From IMG/VR virus record IMGVR_UViG_3300005471_000007, positions 1 through 46,110 of that record: a DNA stretch of 46,110 nt; one strand, written 5' to 3'. Shown here one piece after another: positions 7,961 through 16,429 of this stretch; the first letter of the stretch is position 1, and every line of letters begins with the position of its first letter. A program made the position numbers and the translations under genes. Source of the stretch: a virus. Under the pieces are notes generated by a model. It worked only from the letters and a program-made list of their open reading frames with translations, had not been told where the DNA came from and did not search any database.

Positions 7961-8004
7961 GTGTTCTATCTCCTTTGTCTTTTGCCTTTACAGCAAAAGG
8001 ACAA

Positions 8005-9333
8005 CTAGGCCATCTTCAGTACAGAGATCGCTTCAGGAAGCACGACCTTACCACCCACGCGCACGCGCGCGAGGTAGGCCACCTGGTTCTGAATGGCGAA
8101 CAGTTCTTTCAAGGTTTGGAAGGTCAGGCCGACCCTATCCACAATCTGGTAGCCTTGCCCGATATCGCCGAAGATCACAGGCAGCTGACCGGCGGTGTAG
8201 ACGTTCGCGCCTGTAGTTGGGTTAGGCATATCAGGCATTTCAACTATGGGCCTCCCGAAGAGGGTTTCCCGGAATTCGTCACCGAACATGGTCCAGAGTG
8301 GGCGGGTCGTGGTGTCGGCAAACAGCCGACACGCGCCTATGGTGGCGTTGCTCATAAGCCAGGTTGCGGTCGGTCGGTACCCTGATTTGCCAACGTGCAT
8401 GAGCGAGATGATATCGGTTGGCAGGATTTTATGGTTGGTACTGTCGGTACCGACCAATCCGTTCATGCCGCCAAAGGAAGCCTGCGCCGCGACCGTCAGG
8501 ATGCCTTCAGGACGCGCCACGCCGTTACCCAGGATGAATGCCGTGCCTTCCTTTTGGGCAAATTGACGGGTGAGACGCTTGAGGATATAGGCTTCCACGT
8601 CAAACACGCTATCCTCGAGGTTCTGCCGACTGAGTTTGAGGTAACCGTTGAGTTCGCGGGCAAACACCTCGATCATACCCAGGTTCGGATCAGGGGACGC
8701 CTGGAAGCCGGTCTGCTCATCCGACCAGAAGATGTTAGTGTCTGTGGTTCCCTCACTCGGGATCAGCAATTTCTCACCGCCGATGGTCTGCGTATCGGCT
8801 AAAGAGCGCAGGGGTGAAATCAAGAACAGCTTTTGGATAAACTTGTCACTTAAATCCGTTCCAGCAAAAAATCCTCCAAGATCCGCTGCAGCGCTGACCA
8901 TAACCTTCTGTTCGGGCGTAAACTGGTCGTAGTCCATGTGGTTGAAGGAGATGTACGAAAGTTCTTCCCTGGTAAGCGCGGTTGCATCGCCGCCTTTTCT
9001 CAGGAACTTCTCAATCGCTTTCGTAGCAGGGGGTTTGTAAGAGCCAGCAGTAGAGCCAGGATAGCCGCCCGCGACAGGGGGGCGCTGCATGGCAAGCATC
9101 TCTTCTTTATGCTGCAACACCAGCTTTTTGTATTCTTTAATCTCGCCGCTGATCTTCTCGTTGATCTTGTTCAGTTCAGCCCGGGCCTCGGCCGCGATGG
9201 GCCCGCCCTGGCTGATCTTCAGTTCGGTCTTGTCTTGCCGCTCCTCGATGGTTTTGACACGGTCGTCGAGGTGCTTGTTGAGCTTCTGAATCTCGTCCGT
9301 CAGCTCTTTGAGTTCTACAAAACTCGTTGTCAT
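8005..9333 (-). CDS. HK97-fold major capsid protein
   Basis: 442 residues from ATG 9333, preceded by GGAGG nine bases upstream; an ATG seven codons earlier would place that ribosome site inside the gene. Residues 1-90 are a Lys/Glu/Gln-rich coiled coil, the delta/scaffolding domain cut off by the protease. The body carries family features: KVMVSAAADLGGFFAGTDLS, LLIPSEGTTDTNIFWSDEQ, FAREL(N)GYLKLSRQNLEDS, GTAFILGNGVARPEGIL, LFGRPIVEMPDMP, VIFGDIGQGYQIVDR. A 280-base leader with three repeated hairpins precedes it. Confidence 0.95.
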   Translation of the reverse strand: MTTSFVELKELTDEIQKLNKHLDDRVKTIEERQDKTELKISQGGPIAAEARAELNKINEKISGEIKEYKKLVLQHKEEMLAMQRPPVAGGYPGSTAGSYKPPATKAIEKFLRKGGDATALTREELSYISFNHMDYDQFTPEQKVMVSAAADLGGFFAGTDLSDKFIQKLFLISPLRSLADTQTIGGEKLLIPSEGTTDTNIFWSDEQTGFQASPDPNLGMIEVFARELNGYLKLSRQNLEDSVFDVEAYILKRLTRQFAQKEGTAFILGNGVARPEGILTVAAQASFGGMNGLVGTDSTNHKILPTDIISLMHVGKSGYRPTATWLMSNATIGACRLFADTTTRPLWTMFGDEFRETLFGRPIVEMPDMPNPTTGANVYTAGQLPVIFGDIGQGYQIVDRVGLTFQTLKELFAIQNQVAYLARVRVGGKVVLPEAISVLKMA

Positions 9334-9382
9334 AAAAAATCTACCTCCGTTCATGGCTGAAATTTACGTTTCATCCACGCTC

Positions 9383-9516
9383 GCGGGGTAGATATACAGC
9401 GCCCACTGCGTTTATTCGGTTGTTATGTCACGAAGGGTAGTCTAAGCAGCGCCTTCGTTTGTATTCAATTGTGCCAGGGTCATTGTGTTAACGGGGTAGA
9501 TAAATCAGCGCCCGTT
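9383..9516 (-). ncRNA. Capsid-gene leader: three tandem look-alike hairpins
   Basis: The 300-bp gap 9334-9633 holds three hairpins on the capsid mRNA strand: 9516-9490, 9458-9430 and 9406-9383. Loops are CGCTGATTTATCTAC, CGCTGCTTAGACTAC and CGCTGTATATCTAC, i.e. CGCTG-N5/4-rich-CTAC. Stems differ but still pair: AACGGG/CCCGTT, ACGAAGG/CCTTCGT, GTGGG/CCCGC (the last with a G-U pair valid only in minus-strand RNA). Each is preceded by AATA. The last lies about 50 bases before the capsid ATG. No known family recognised; a regulatory or protein-binding leader is inferred. Confidence 0.72.
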
Positions 9517-9617
9517 GGTGTTATTGGCGGAAACCAGCCCCTCAGTACTTGGTGGTAGGCAAGGGACTAGCTCTAGAAAGGACCGTTTTTCTTATGCCAA
9601 AAAACCGACCTGTTAAT

Positions 9618-9626
9618 AGTATACCA
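9618..9626 (-). promoter_or_regulatory. Extended -10 promoter before capsid leader
   Basis: Minus strand TGG-TATACT (TATACT at 9623-9618). The TGn extension can replace a weak -35; no good -35 hexamer is seen 17 bp upstream. It starts just after the protease stop codon and would give a capsid leader of about 280 bases. Confidence 0.45.
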
Positions 9627-9633
9627 TACCGGA

Positions 9634-10803
9634 CTAGATACCCCGAAACGAGTTTTGTGCGTGTAGCACGTTGACCAGATCATCCAGCAGCGTGTGCATA
9701 TCCGCAGGAGGCGCTTCCGCGTTACCGTCCTGCTCATCTTGTTTCTGCTCAGGCGTCGGGTCGTTCTCAGAGGATGAATAGACGGGGTATCCTTGCAGGT
9801 CTGCCGCTCGTTGGGTCGCCGCCGACTTGAGCACTTCCTTGATAGCCTTCACATGCTCATGGATACCATCAGCTGCTTTGGTCAGTTTGGTGTGATTAGC
9901 CGCTGAGATCACCCGGCCCGCTTTAGCTTCTTTCGTCTCCGGATTATCATCGGCGCTCATATATAGCGGCATGGCGGTACTCTCATCGTCGTCAGGTTGC
10001 AGGTACTCGGTCATGTTTAGCGCGATCCCTTGCTGCACATACGCACGCACAGCTACGCCAAACTGCTCTAAAGCTGTATCGACATCCTCTGCTGGCCGAT
10101 CGCCAATTGCGAACGCCTGGGTCATGGCATTCCTGAACGGATACCAGAGATTCCAGAGGTCCGAAACCCAGTCCTGTTGTGTCACTTGCGCATAATCTGA
10201 CGCATAATCTTTGGTTGTGATCACAGCAGGCGATTCCTGCTTTATTTTACCTTTCATAAAAAAACTCCTCATACCGTTTTTTACGATGTTTACCTGGGAT
10301 AAGTCATTCATGGGGAAGACAACAGCGCTTCCCTCTTTTACTTCTACTTCCAGCAAATTGCGGATAGAGCGGCCTTCTTCTTTCACCCAATCAACTTGCT
10401 GCGCTATATACCCCATCGATTGCTTGGTGATCGTTCTGGCTTTGAAACTGGCGTAGAGTTCCCGGCCTATCTGAATTTCTTGCAAGAGCTTCACTTTGAT
10501 GTAGAGCCCTTTGTGATCCTCATCGGCATCGAAAATGCCACCTGGGACAAGAAGAGGATTATCATAGTTGTGATTCCAGAGATAAGGCCACAAGTAATCC
10601 AGGTCTTGTGCTGACTTGCGCGCATACGAGACTTTCAGCGTCTTCTGAAACGCGCCTTTCATCGTGCGATCATCGCCAAAATCGATGTTCCCAATATAGT
10701 TGAGGTAGCCCTCAACGATACCCTGTGCATCGTTAGTGGCTTTGATCTCGCCGCCCAGGATGGGGAAGTATTCGGTTTTGCGTTCGATCTTTGGTGTTCT
10801 CAT
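9634..10803 (-). CDS. Prohead maturation protease (HK97 family, S78-like)
   Basis: 389 residues. The N-terminal 190 residues form the protease: IVEGYLNYIGNIDFGDDRTMKGAF, catalytic His in LWNHNYDNPL, Ser in KARTITKQSMGY, then RNLLEVEVKEGSAVVFPMN. It cleaves the capsid delta domain inside the procapsid. The remaining 200 residues are an acidic Gln/Glu/Asp-rich extension, longer than usual, possibly an internal scaffold-like or cargo segment. ATG 10803 follows the small 10807-11031 gene with a one-base gap. Confidence 0.9.
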   Translation of the reverse strand: MRTPKIERKTEYFPILGGEIKATNDAQGIVEGYLNYIGNIDFGDDRTMKGAFQKTLKVSYARKSAQDLDYLWPYLWNHNYDNPLLVPGGIFDADEDHKGLYIKVKLLQEIQIGRELYASFKARTITKQSMGYIAQQVDWVKEEGRSIRNLLEVEVKEGSAVVFPMNDLSQVNIVKNGMRSFFMKGKIKQESPAVITTKDYASDYAQVTQQDWVSDLWNLWYPFRNAMTQAFAIGDRPAEDVDTALEQFGVAVRAYVQQGIALNMTEYLQPDDDESTAMPLYMSADDNPETKEAKAGRVISAANHTKLTKAADGIHEHVKAIKEVLKSAATQRAADLQGYPVYSSSENDPTPEQKQDEQDGNAEAPPADMHTLLDDLVNVLHAQNSFRGI

Positions 10804-10806
10804 AGC

Positions 10807-11031
10807 TCACCACATCCTTTGTTTCGTCTCATAGAGGCGATATGCTTTGGGTAAGGCATCCCTGACCAGCATCGCCGCCTGCGCCATCATGGCCGCTGTG
10901 ACAGACGCGCCCTCGGCTTCCTGCTCAAGTAATAACGCCAGTGCATAATCATAGCCTTTCGCGCTCACCTGGCTGCGCGAAAGGCCCAGACTCAGTAGGT
11001 TGGCGATATACTCTTCGACTTGTGTATTCAT
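10807..11031 (-). CDS. Small helical protein between portal and protease
   Basis: 74 residues, mostly alpha-helical (VEEYIANLLSLGLSRSQV, YALALLLEQEAEGAS, AAMMAQAAMLVRDAL). Start overlaps the portal-MuF stop by four bases (ATGA) so it is translated with the head genes. No homologue recognised; could be a head accessory protein. Confidence 0.6.
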   Translation of the reverse strand: MNTQVEEYIANLLSLGLSRSQVSAKGYDYALALLLEQEAEGASVTAAMMAQAAMLVRDALPKAYRLYETKQRMW

Positions 11032-13349
11032 CGCTTTGCCTTTAATAATGCTCTATACTGATCTCGCGGTACGGCTACTTGCGGTAACGACCTGGCTAAC
11101 CGCGTCAATGCTTTACTGATATCATCTTCCAGGCTACTGTCAGGCGCATTTTCGTAGTATTGCGTGCAGCGACAATTCACGATCTCGCCAGCGCTGGCCC
11201 CTAATGACGTATCGCCTGGAAACATCAACTGTGAGCCGCCAACCTCAAACGGTTCGTCCATGCCTACTGTTTGCCCGTCTGCTTCTCTATGGTCAGGCCG
11301 GGTATGACCGTCGTTCGTAGCCAGCCACACCTTATTCAGCGACAGGTCAGACGCTTTAGCTGCCTCCTGGCTACCATAGTTCGATGCTGCTACGACTTCT
11401 GTACTGACTATGGTCTTGATCCGTTCTTCGGTCTGGAATGCGTATAGATCATCGACCCTTTGTGAAAGCTGCGGGATGCTTTCTCCTGCCTCGACTCCAT
11501 CGGCCAGAGCGCTTTGGAGCAACGCGAGCGTATACTCATCGATCTGCTTGACCTTCGTGCCCGCCATCGACAAAAGATAGACCAGCACATCCGGTGAATA
11601 CAGGTTAAAATCAAGTGCAAGTTGTTTCTGCTCAAACGGCTTCTCTCCATATTTCAAGTCCTTTATGACGGATTCCCCGCTGTCTGTCCCGACATCTTGA
11701 TAAACACTCACAATCAAGTTTTTCAGCGTCCCTTGCTGCTCTAAGACGGTCAGAGCGTGTGCTGCGTTGGGGGCTGCATCTGAGATATCACCTCTACTCA
11801 CAGCCGCGGCAATCGTCTTATGTTCGTCCTTAAAGTAGTCTTGCAGCCTGCTCACGATCACCTTCTCCCATTTTATCCTTTGGCTCTCGACCGATTTCAT
11901 GTAGGCCGCTTTCTCATCGGCGGTCTGTAAGTCCAGCACTTTGATTTGCACAGTAGGAGGCAGCATTTTCTGAGGCGGCTTATTATCAGGAAGCGGTTGG
12001 TTATCATCCACCGGGTTATCCGGGTTATTATCATCCACCGGGGTAACGATCGTATGTGGTAGGAGTTGAGGCGGAGGTGACGGCGGATTAATCGTCTTGC
12101 CGGATAGCGCCTCGATGTACTCGTCCAGGTCTTCGATGTGAACCGGGATATTATTAATGATCACGAAGTCTTTCACTGGCAATGGCTTCTTGCCTTGTAT
12201 TTCGCGCGCTTCCAGGAAGGTCGCGGTACTGCCCGTGAATTCAGCCTGTGCTCTATCGCTATCCTGCGCTTTGGCCTCTTTGAGCTGGTCAGCGATCGTC
12301 TCTACATCATCTTTGTCGTAGCCCAAATACCCGCCATAGCGCGGGGTGAGCCACATGTTGAGCGAGTCCTCGAACATGTCCATGAGTGGAAACACTATGT
12401 CCGTGTAGAGGAACCTCTTTGCCGCATCCTGATTATCAAAAGTAGCGTCCGCAAGTCCAAGTAGGAAGGTTGGAAAGTTAAAGAAGATGCCAGCAATGTC
12501 GCGGTCGCTCTTCGTATCTGATTCGAGCCAATCCAACTCCATCGGGCTCATGCTCATGCTCTGCCACTTGACACCGCCATGCAAGATCGCCGTTTCGCCG
12601 GCATTGCGCGGCCCGGAGAATTTCTTGCGTATCTCATCTTTCAGACTCTTATATTCCTGATCGCCCAAGAGCGCATCAGTCACCCACGCGCCGCCTGGTC
12701 GCGCCATATTGTTCAGCAGACCCAGGTTCCACTTTTGCCCGGCTTTCTGTACGTCAATCAGCATGGCCGCCACCTCTACCGGTGACATGCCGTAGATATC
12801 ATCGTTACCTGCGAATAGTTTGTTGTGCATCACGAACGGGTCAGGATAGCGGCGCGGCGGTGTGAACGTGCCGAATTCATAATAGACCGGCCCATTCTCA
12901 TCGGCCTTGATCTTGGTCAAATCAGGGCGCAGGTTATACAACTCATCGAACTTGGACGCCGGGCGCATACTGGCATTGATGCCCAGGACATACGAGTTAC
13001 CAGTCAGGCAATAATAGGCGAGCATCGCTTCTCTGAACTGGCTACCCGAGATTTTAGGCGCAGGTGTATCCCATAGCGTCATCAGTTCGTCATTCTGCCC
13101 GGTGATCTCTTTTTGCTTGCTCTTGTCGGTATAATGCTTCCATTTGATACCGGCTCCGGCCCTGGCGATATGCCCAACTACACGGAAGACAGTTTTTGAG
13201 CGATAACCTTCCTGGATGTACGCTCGCATATTCCTCGGCATTGTAGCAGGTGTGCCGACGCCCTGATTTTGCACGACGACCGCGACGTTCGGGTTGTCCT
13301 TTTGCTGCGTGCTATGGCCGTAGCCTCTGTTTCTATTGCGTCTACTCAT
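11028..13349 (-). CDS. Portal protein fused to MuF-type minor head domain
   Basis: 773 residues from ATG 13349 (AGAGGTG site upstream; overlaps the preceding stop as ATGA). Residues about 1-400 are an HK97-type portal: KTVFRVVGHIARAGAG, LTGNSYVLGI, YEFGTFTPPRRYPDPFVMHNK, GMSPVEVAAMLIDVQ, DRDIAGIFFNFPTFLLGL. A Pro/Asp/Asn-rich linker (about 425-475) leads to a helical C-terminal part ending in a MuF domain: KTIVSTEVVAASNYGSQEAAK, KVWLATNDGHTRPDHREADG, GEIVNCRCTQYY. Portal and MuF are usually separate genes; the fusion is intact. It forms the packaging ring in the capsid vertex. Confidence 0.93.
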   Translation of the reverse strand: MSRRNRNRGYGHSTQQKDNPNVAVVVQNQGVGTPATMPRNMRAYIQEGYRSKTVFRVVGHIARAGAGIKWKHYTDKSKQKEITGQNDELMTLWDTPAPKISGSQFREAMLAYYCLTGNSYVLGINASMRPASKFDELYNLRPDLTKIKADENGPVYYEFGTFTPPRRYPDPFVMHNKLFAGNDDIYGMSPVEVAAMLIDVQKAGQKWNLGLLNNMARPGGAWVTDALLGDQEYKSLKDEIRKKFSGPRNAGETAILHGGVKWQSMSMSPMELDWLESDTKSDRDIAGIFFNFPTFLLGLADATFDNQDAAKRFLYTDIVFPLMDMFEDSLNMWLTPRYGGYLGYDKDDVETIADQLKEAKAQDSDRAQAEFTGSTATFLEAREIQGKKPLPVKDFVIINNIPVHIEDLDEYIEALSGKTINPPSPPPQLLPHTIVTPVDDNNPDNPVDDNQPLPDNKPPQKMLPPTVQIKVLDLQTADEKAAYMKSVESQRIKWEKVIVSRLQDYFKDEHKTIAAAVSRGDISDAAPNAAHALTVLEQQGTLKNLIVSVYQDVGTDSGESVIKDLKYGEKPFEQKQLALDFNLYSPDVLVYLLSMAGTKVKQIDEYTLALLQSALADGVEAGESIPQLSQRVDDLYAFQTEERIKTIVSTEVVAASNYGSQEAAKASDLSLNKVWLATNDGHTRPDHREADGQTVGMDEPFEVGGSQLMFPGDTSLGASAGEIVNCRCTQYYENAPDSSLEDDISKALTRLARSLPQVAVPRDQYRALLKAKR

Positions 13350-13552
13350 ATAGCCACCTCTACGACATTCCAGCAATCGGCTACGTCGGTAAGCAGTACA
13401 TCAAACACACGGGTGATATTCTCCGGCTGGTATTGATGCACGGAGACTCTGAAATGCGCCTCTGTGACTTCCCACGCCTTTGTCAGCGTGAAGAGCGTCT
13501 GCTGACGAACCAGGTAGCTCATCACTGCACTGACCGCTTCTATTAGCTTCAT
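13346..13552 (-). CDS. Small protein between TerL and portal
   Basis: 68 residues, MKLIEAVSAVMSYLVRQQ to NVVEVAI. Both ends overlap neighbours (ATGA with TerL stop at 13549-13552 and with portal start at 13346-13349), and GGAGGTGG precedes the ATG. No family recognised. Overlaps and ribosome site make it a real gene with moderate confidence. Confidence 0.6.
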   Translation of the reverse strand: MKLIEAVSAVMSYLVRQQTLFTLTKAWEVTEAHFRVSVHQYQPENITRVFDVLLTDVADCWNVVEVAI

Positions 13553-15216
13553 TCCCATCCACCTCCTTCGCCTTCGTGCTCTTGCGCCCATTCCCACGGA
13601 TTGATCAGCAGCCCGCCTTTGGTGAATACCTCCTGCTCTGCTGTTTTCGCCTCTTCCTCTGCTAGTTCAGCTTGCTCGGCTGTCAGCGCCTCGGCCTGGA
13701 TGATGTGCTCTATCGAAAGCGTGGTGTCGATCTCTTCTTCTTCGGCGTCCAGGTCCAGCAGACCTGGACGGCCATAGGTTGAAATGACAAGCGCCATCAT
13801 GGCGTGGCAATCCGGGTACTCATCGTGCGGCGCTTTGGGGAAGCTGAACAGTTCTTTCTCTGCTTCCTCGATGCCCTCCATGTTCTTGTTGTGATAGACC
13901 TTGCCGTTGCTATAGAGGATGGAGCCGGTGGTGGAACGCATGATCTTATCGGTCTTCGGTTGGAACGGCTTGATGGGCAAGCCTAGCGAGATGAGATACT
14001 GGATCATTGCCAGTTGATAGCCCACTTTCTCAACAGCGATGATGCTGTGCATAAAGCGTTGGAAGATGAGCGGTATCTGCTGCTGCTGCTCTGGAAAGTC
14101 CAGGTGCTCGTGGAGCGCGTGCAGCAAGAGCGCATCCTTATACGGCGTGATGGCCCACGTTTCCATCAAGAAGAAGTCGGCGGTGCTTTTCGTGGAGACG
14201 GCCAGGTCAATCACGGCCAGGTTCCAGCAATCCTTGATCGGCACGGTGACACGGCCTCGTGGTGTTTCAAGCAAGTAGGATTGTGTTTGTTGATCGACCG
14301 TGAACCAGCGTCGATCACGCTCTTTGTAGATGAAGCCGCCATAGGGGATCGGGCTTTGCTGGTATTGCGATGAGTAGTGCAGCGGGCCTAAGCCGCGTTT
14401 GAGCGTCTCTAACACCTCGCGTGGGAACTTTGCAGGCCAGAGCAGCTCGCCTTCTTGTGTGCGCACATCGTAATGGCCAAGCGAAGTGCTCTGAGCACGT
14501 GCAGGCTCGTATTCTTCCGGTAGGTCGACGTGCTCCCAGCCCTGCTTGAGAATATGCCCGATCAGATCGTCCTCGTCTAATCGTTGGCCAACGACAATCA
14601 TGGGCCCGTTCTCTTGGTCATTCAATCGGCTCATCCACGTTTTGCCGAACCACTCTTTTGTCGCTTCGATGTCGGCACGGCCAGCCATCGCGTTGTTGGG
14701 ATCGTCGATCAAGAGATGACTAGCGCGTTTGCCGGTGGCAGAACTGCGCACGGCCACGGACATGCAATAGCCGCGCCGGTTGTTCTGAAAGAAGATCTTG
14801 ACGTTCTGGCTCGTGGAGAGCTTGAAGAGATGCCCGTAGCGATCCTGGAACCATTCAGACTCAATCAGGTCACGCCGGTACTTATTGTCTCGCACAGCCA
14901 GGTCTAACGAGTGCGAGGCACATAACCACCTGCTATACGGGTCGTTGATCCAGCACCATACCGGGAAGAGCACCGAGACAAACGAGGACTTGGCGTGCCC
15001 TGGTGCAAGCGTGATGGCTAAGCGTTTGATGCGCCGTTCAAACACCGCTTGCAGGTGATCGCAAATCACGTCCAGGTGCCAGTTCCACAGCAGCGGTGTG
15101 CCCGGCTCAATCACAGGCCAGGCGGCTTTGGCGAAGTGCTTGAAGGTGAGAGCATAGCGCAAGGCTTGCTTCTTTTCATCGTCGGTCAGCGGCGCATTGA
15201 GGAGTGTCATCGCCAT
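13549..15216 (-). CDS. terL: Terminase large subunit
   Basis: 555 residues. ATPase and nuclease of the DNA-packaging motor. ATPase: Walker A-like LAPGHAKSSFVSV near residue 92, Walker B LLIDDPNN, coupling region MIVVGQRLDEDDL. C-terminal RNaseH-like nuclease starts at NLAVIDLAVSTKSTADFF, with the first catalytic Asp in VIDLA. Typical phage length. The ATG overlaps the small-subunit stop as TGATG. The extreme C-terminus is Glu-rich. Confidence 0.95.
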   Translation of the reverse strand: MAMTLLNAPLTDDEKKQALRYALTFKHFAKAAWPVIEPGTPLLWNWHLDVICDHLQAVFERRIKRLAITLAPGHAKSSFVSVLFPVWCWINDPYSRWLCASHSLDLAVRDNKYRRDLIESEWFQDRYGHLFKLSTSQNVKIFFQNNRRGYCMSVAVRSSATGKRASHLLIDDPNNAMAGRADIEATKEWFGKTWMSRLNDQENGPMIVVGQRLDEDDLIGHILKQGWEHVDLPEEYEPARAQSTSLGHYDVRTQEGELLWPAKFPREVLETLKRGLGPLHYSSQYQQSPIPYGGFIYKERDRRWFTVDQQTQSYLLETPRGRVTVPIKDCWNLAVIDLAVSTKSTADFFLMETWAITPYKDALLLHALHEHLDFPEQQQQIPLIFQRFMHSIIAVEKVGYQLAMIQYLISLGLPIKPFQPKTDKIMRSTTGSILYSNGKVYHNKNMEGIEEAEKELFSFPKAPHDEYPDCHAMMALVISTYGRPGLLDLDAEEEEIDTTLSIEHIIQAEALTAEQAELAEEEAKTAEQEVFTKGGLLINPWEWAQEHEGEGGGWE

Positions 15217-15680
15217 CAGCTCACCTGCTCCTGTTCTTGCGCTTCCGCATCCTCATCTAAGAGGCGCTGAATAGCCAACCGTGTGCGAGGCGATATCTTA
15301 TTGAGCGGCACACTGAGCACGTCTTGCGCTTCTGTCTCACGCGGCGCGACAATCAGCACTTTGACGTACTGAGCCAACGCATCGGAAAGTGACTTGTGCG
15401 AGCTAATCGGTAGGATCTCGTCGGCTTGCAGGTGCTGAGCCAGTTGATGCAAGCCGATACGGGCAATGGTTGCAGCGTCATCGGGAATAGGGAAATGGGC
15501 AATAGGACCAGAGATGGGGGTATGCGGTCCGGTCCGTGGTCCAGTGGTCCGGTCCGTGGTCCAACCCTCGCTATTGCGTTTGCGGATAAGGGTTGTCTTG
15601 GAAACGTCGTATTTGGCTGCAAGCGCGCGCAAAGTAGCCCCCTGCTCATACTCAGCCTGAATTGCTTTCCAATCGGTCAA
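15216..15680 (-). CDS. terS: Terminase small subunit
   Basis: 154 residues. N-terminal helix-turn-helix: WKAIQAEYEQGATLRALAAKYDVSKTTLIRKRN, the usual DNA-recognition domain. A Thr/Gly/Pro/Arg linker (RTTGPRTGPHTPISGP) and helical C-terminus follow. Start is TTG at 15680 with GGGGAG eight bases upstream; the ATG at 15687 is out of frame. Recognises the packaging site, which probably lies in or near the structured stretch upstream. Confidence 0.85.
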   Translation of the reverse strand: MTDWKAIQAEYEQGATLRALAAKYDVSKTTLIRKRNSEGWTTDRTTGPRTGPHTPISGPIAHFPIPDDAATIARIGLHQLAQHLQADEILPISSHKSLSDALAQYVKVLIVAPRETEAQDVLSVPLNKISPRTRLAIQRLLDEDAEAQEQEQVS

Positions 15681-15783
15681 GGGTCATCTCCCCGCCTGTA
15701 AAGCCTGTTCTACCGCTATTCTGCGCTGATACATTGCCACTAACAACAATTAGTGTACACGTTGCCTGCTTGCTTACTCCAAT

Positions 15784-15820
15784 AAAAAACGGCGCCTCAA
15801 TCCGTGGATTGAGAACGCCG
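15784..15820 (-). terminator. Intrinsic terminator between late promoter and terS
   Basis: Minus strand: CGGCG-TT-CTCAATC, loop, GATTGAG-G-CGCCG followed by TTTTTTATT. Strong stem and U tract. It lies about 35 bases after the predicted start of the 15862-15890 promoter and 104 bases before the terS start, so late transcripts must read through it. Confidence 0.85.
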
Positions 15821-15861
15821 AAAATCGATGTATTGCGTTACTTGACACGTTCTATAGCAAT

Positions 15862-15890
15862 AGTATAGCCCTGGGTTCACTTAAAGTCAA
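15862..15890 (-). promoter_or_regulatory. Late operon promoter upstream of terS
   Basis: Minus strand TTGACT (15890-15885), 17-bp spacer, TATACT (15867-15862). Points to terS. A weaker match on the plus strand (TTGACA 15842-15847, TATAGC 15864-15869) has no gene ahead of it. The remaining 15681-16099 gap holds this promoter, the terminator and the structured block. Confidence 0.75.
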
Positions 15891-15895
15891 GTTCG

Positions 15896-16078
15896 GGGGC
15901 CTGGCTGATATGCTCCTCAAAGCACCCATCCTTCGCCACAGGGCTAGGATGCACATTGCCTCAGCCAGGCTATGGTAAGCCGGTTAGAAAGGGGACGGCA
16001 GCCCCTCGTGCTATGTCCGGAGCAAGCAGAAAACCGTAACCCGCCTAAACGTCCGGACTCGCCAACGGGTTTGGCCCC
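15896..16078. other. Strongly structured non-coding block (possible RNA or packaging site)
   Basis: Nested inverted repeats: GCCTGGCTGA (15899-15908) with 15961-15970, perfect 10 bp; CATCCT (15927-15932) with 15946-15951; GGGG/CCCC at 15991-16005; GTCCGGA (16015-16021) with 16052-16058; AACCCG (16038-16043) with 16066-16071. The last two interleave as a pseudoknot. GGGG near 15895 and CCCC near 16078 could close the block. No ORF and no known riboswitch core is seen. Lying upstream of terS it could hold the packaging site instead. Confidence 0.5.
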
Positions 16079-16099
16079 ACTGCCGCAAAAAGTAGCTTG

Positions 16100-16297
16100 C
16101 TAATCGTTCGTTTTGCGCGGTCGGTGCAGGATATCCTCGGTAATACGCGCCACGACCGGCTGGCCCAGGCCGCGGAAGATCGCCAGGAGGTCACACCACA
16201 TGCCCCTTTTGCCGACCTCTTCATCTAATTGTTTGACCCAGGTCGGGGATAGGTGTTTCAAGCGTATTACCGGCATCTGATCGGTATCCTGGTCCAT
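16100..16297 (-). CDS. Small protein upstream of the late promoter
   Basis: 65 residues from ATG 16297: MDQDTDQMPVIRLKHLS then TWVKQLDEEVGKRGMW and a basic tail. Ribosome site is weak. Two extended -10 promoters (16334, 16430) point at it. Its position just before the terminated late promoter makes a late regulator conceivable, but no motif shows this. Confidence 0.5.
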   Translation of the reverse strand: MDQDTDQMPVIRLKHLSPTWVKQLDEEVGKRGMWCDLLAIFRGLGQPVVARITEDILHRPRKTND

Positions 16298-16333
16298 GGT
16301 GACCGCACCATTTCTAACAAATCTATACCGTTG

Positions 16334-16342
16334 ATTATAGCA
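16334..16342 (-). promoter_or_regulatory. Extended -10 promoter (TGC-TATAAT)
   Basis: Minus strand TTTTGTGC-TATAAT, about 40 bases before the 65-residue gene. A near-identical block, TTTTGTGC-TATACT, lies at 16438-16430. The gap 16298-16671 contains these two promoters and two terminators and no supported gene. Confidence 0.5.
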
Positions 16343-16429
16343 CAAAATGGAAAGCCTAAAACGGTGAAACGCCAGCTCTGATCCAGCTAGCGTCTCAAGG
16401 AGAATATCTATGAATGTGTAACCATTGGT

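Noticed and set aside
201-9333. Contractile tail (myophage)
   Set aside because: No sheath, and order terminator-tube-GT-tape measure is siphophage.
15896-16078. Known riboswitch or RNase P-like RNA
   Set aside because: Stems are strong but conserved cores of these families are absent.
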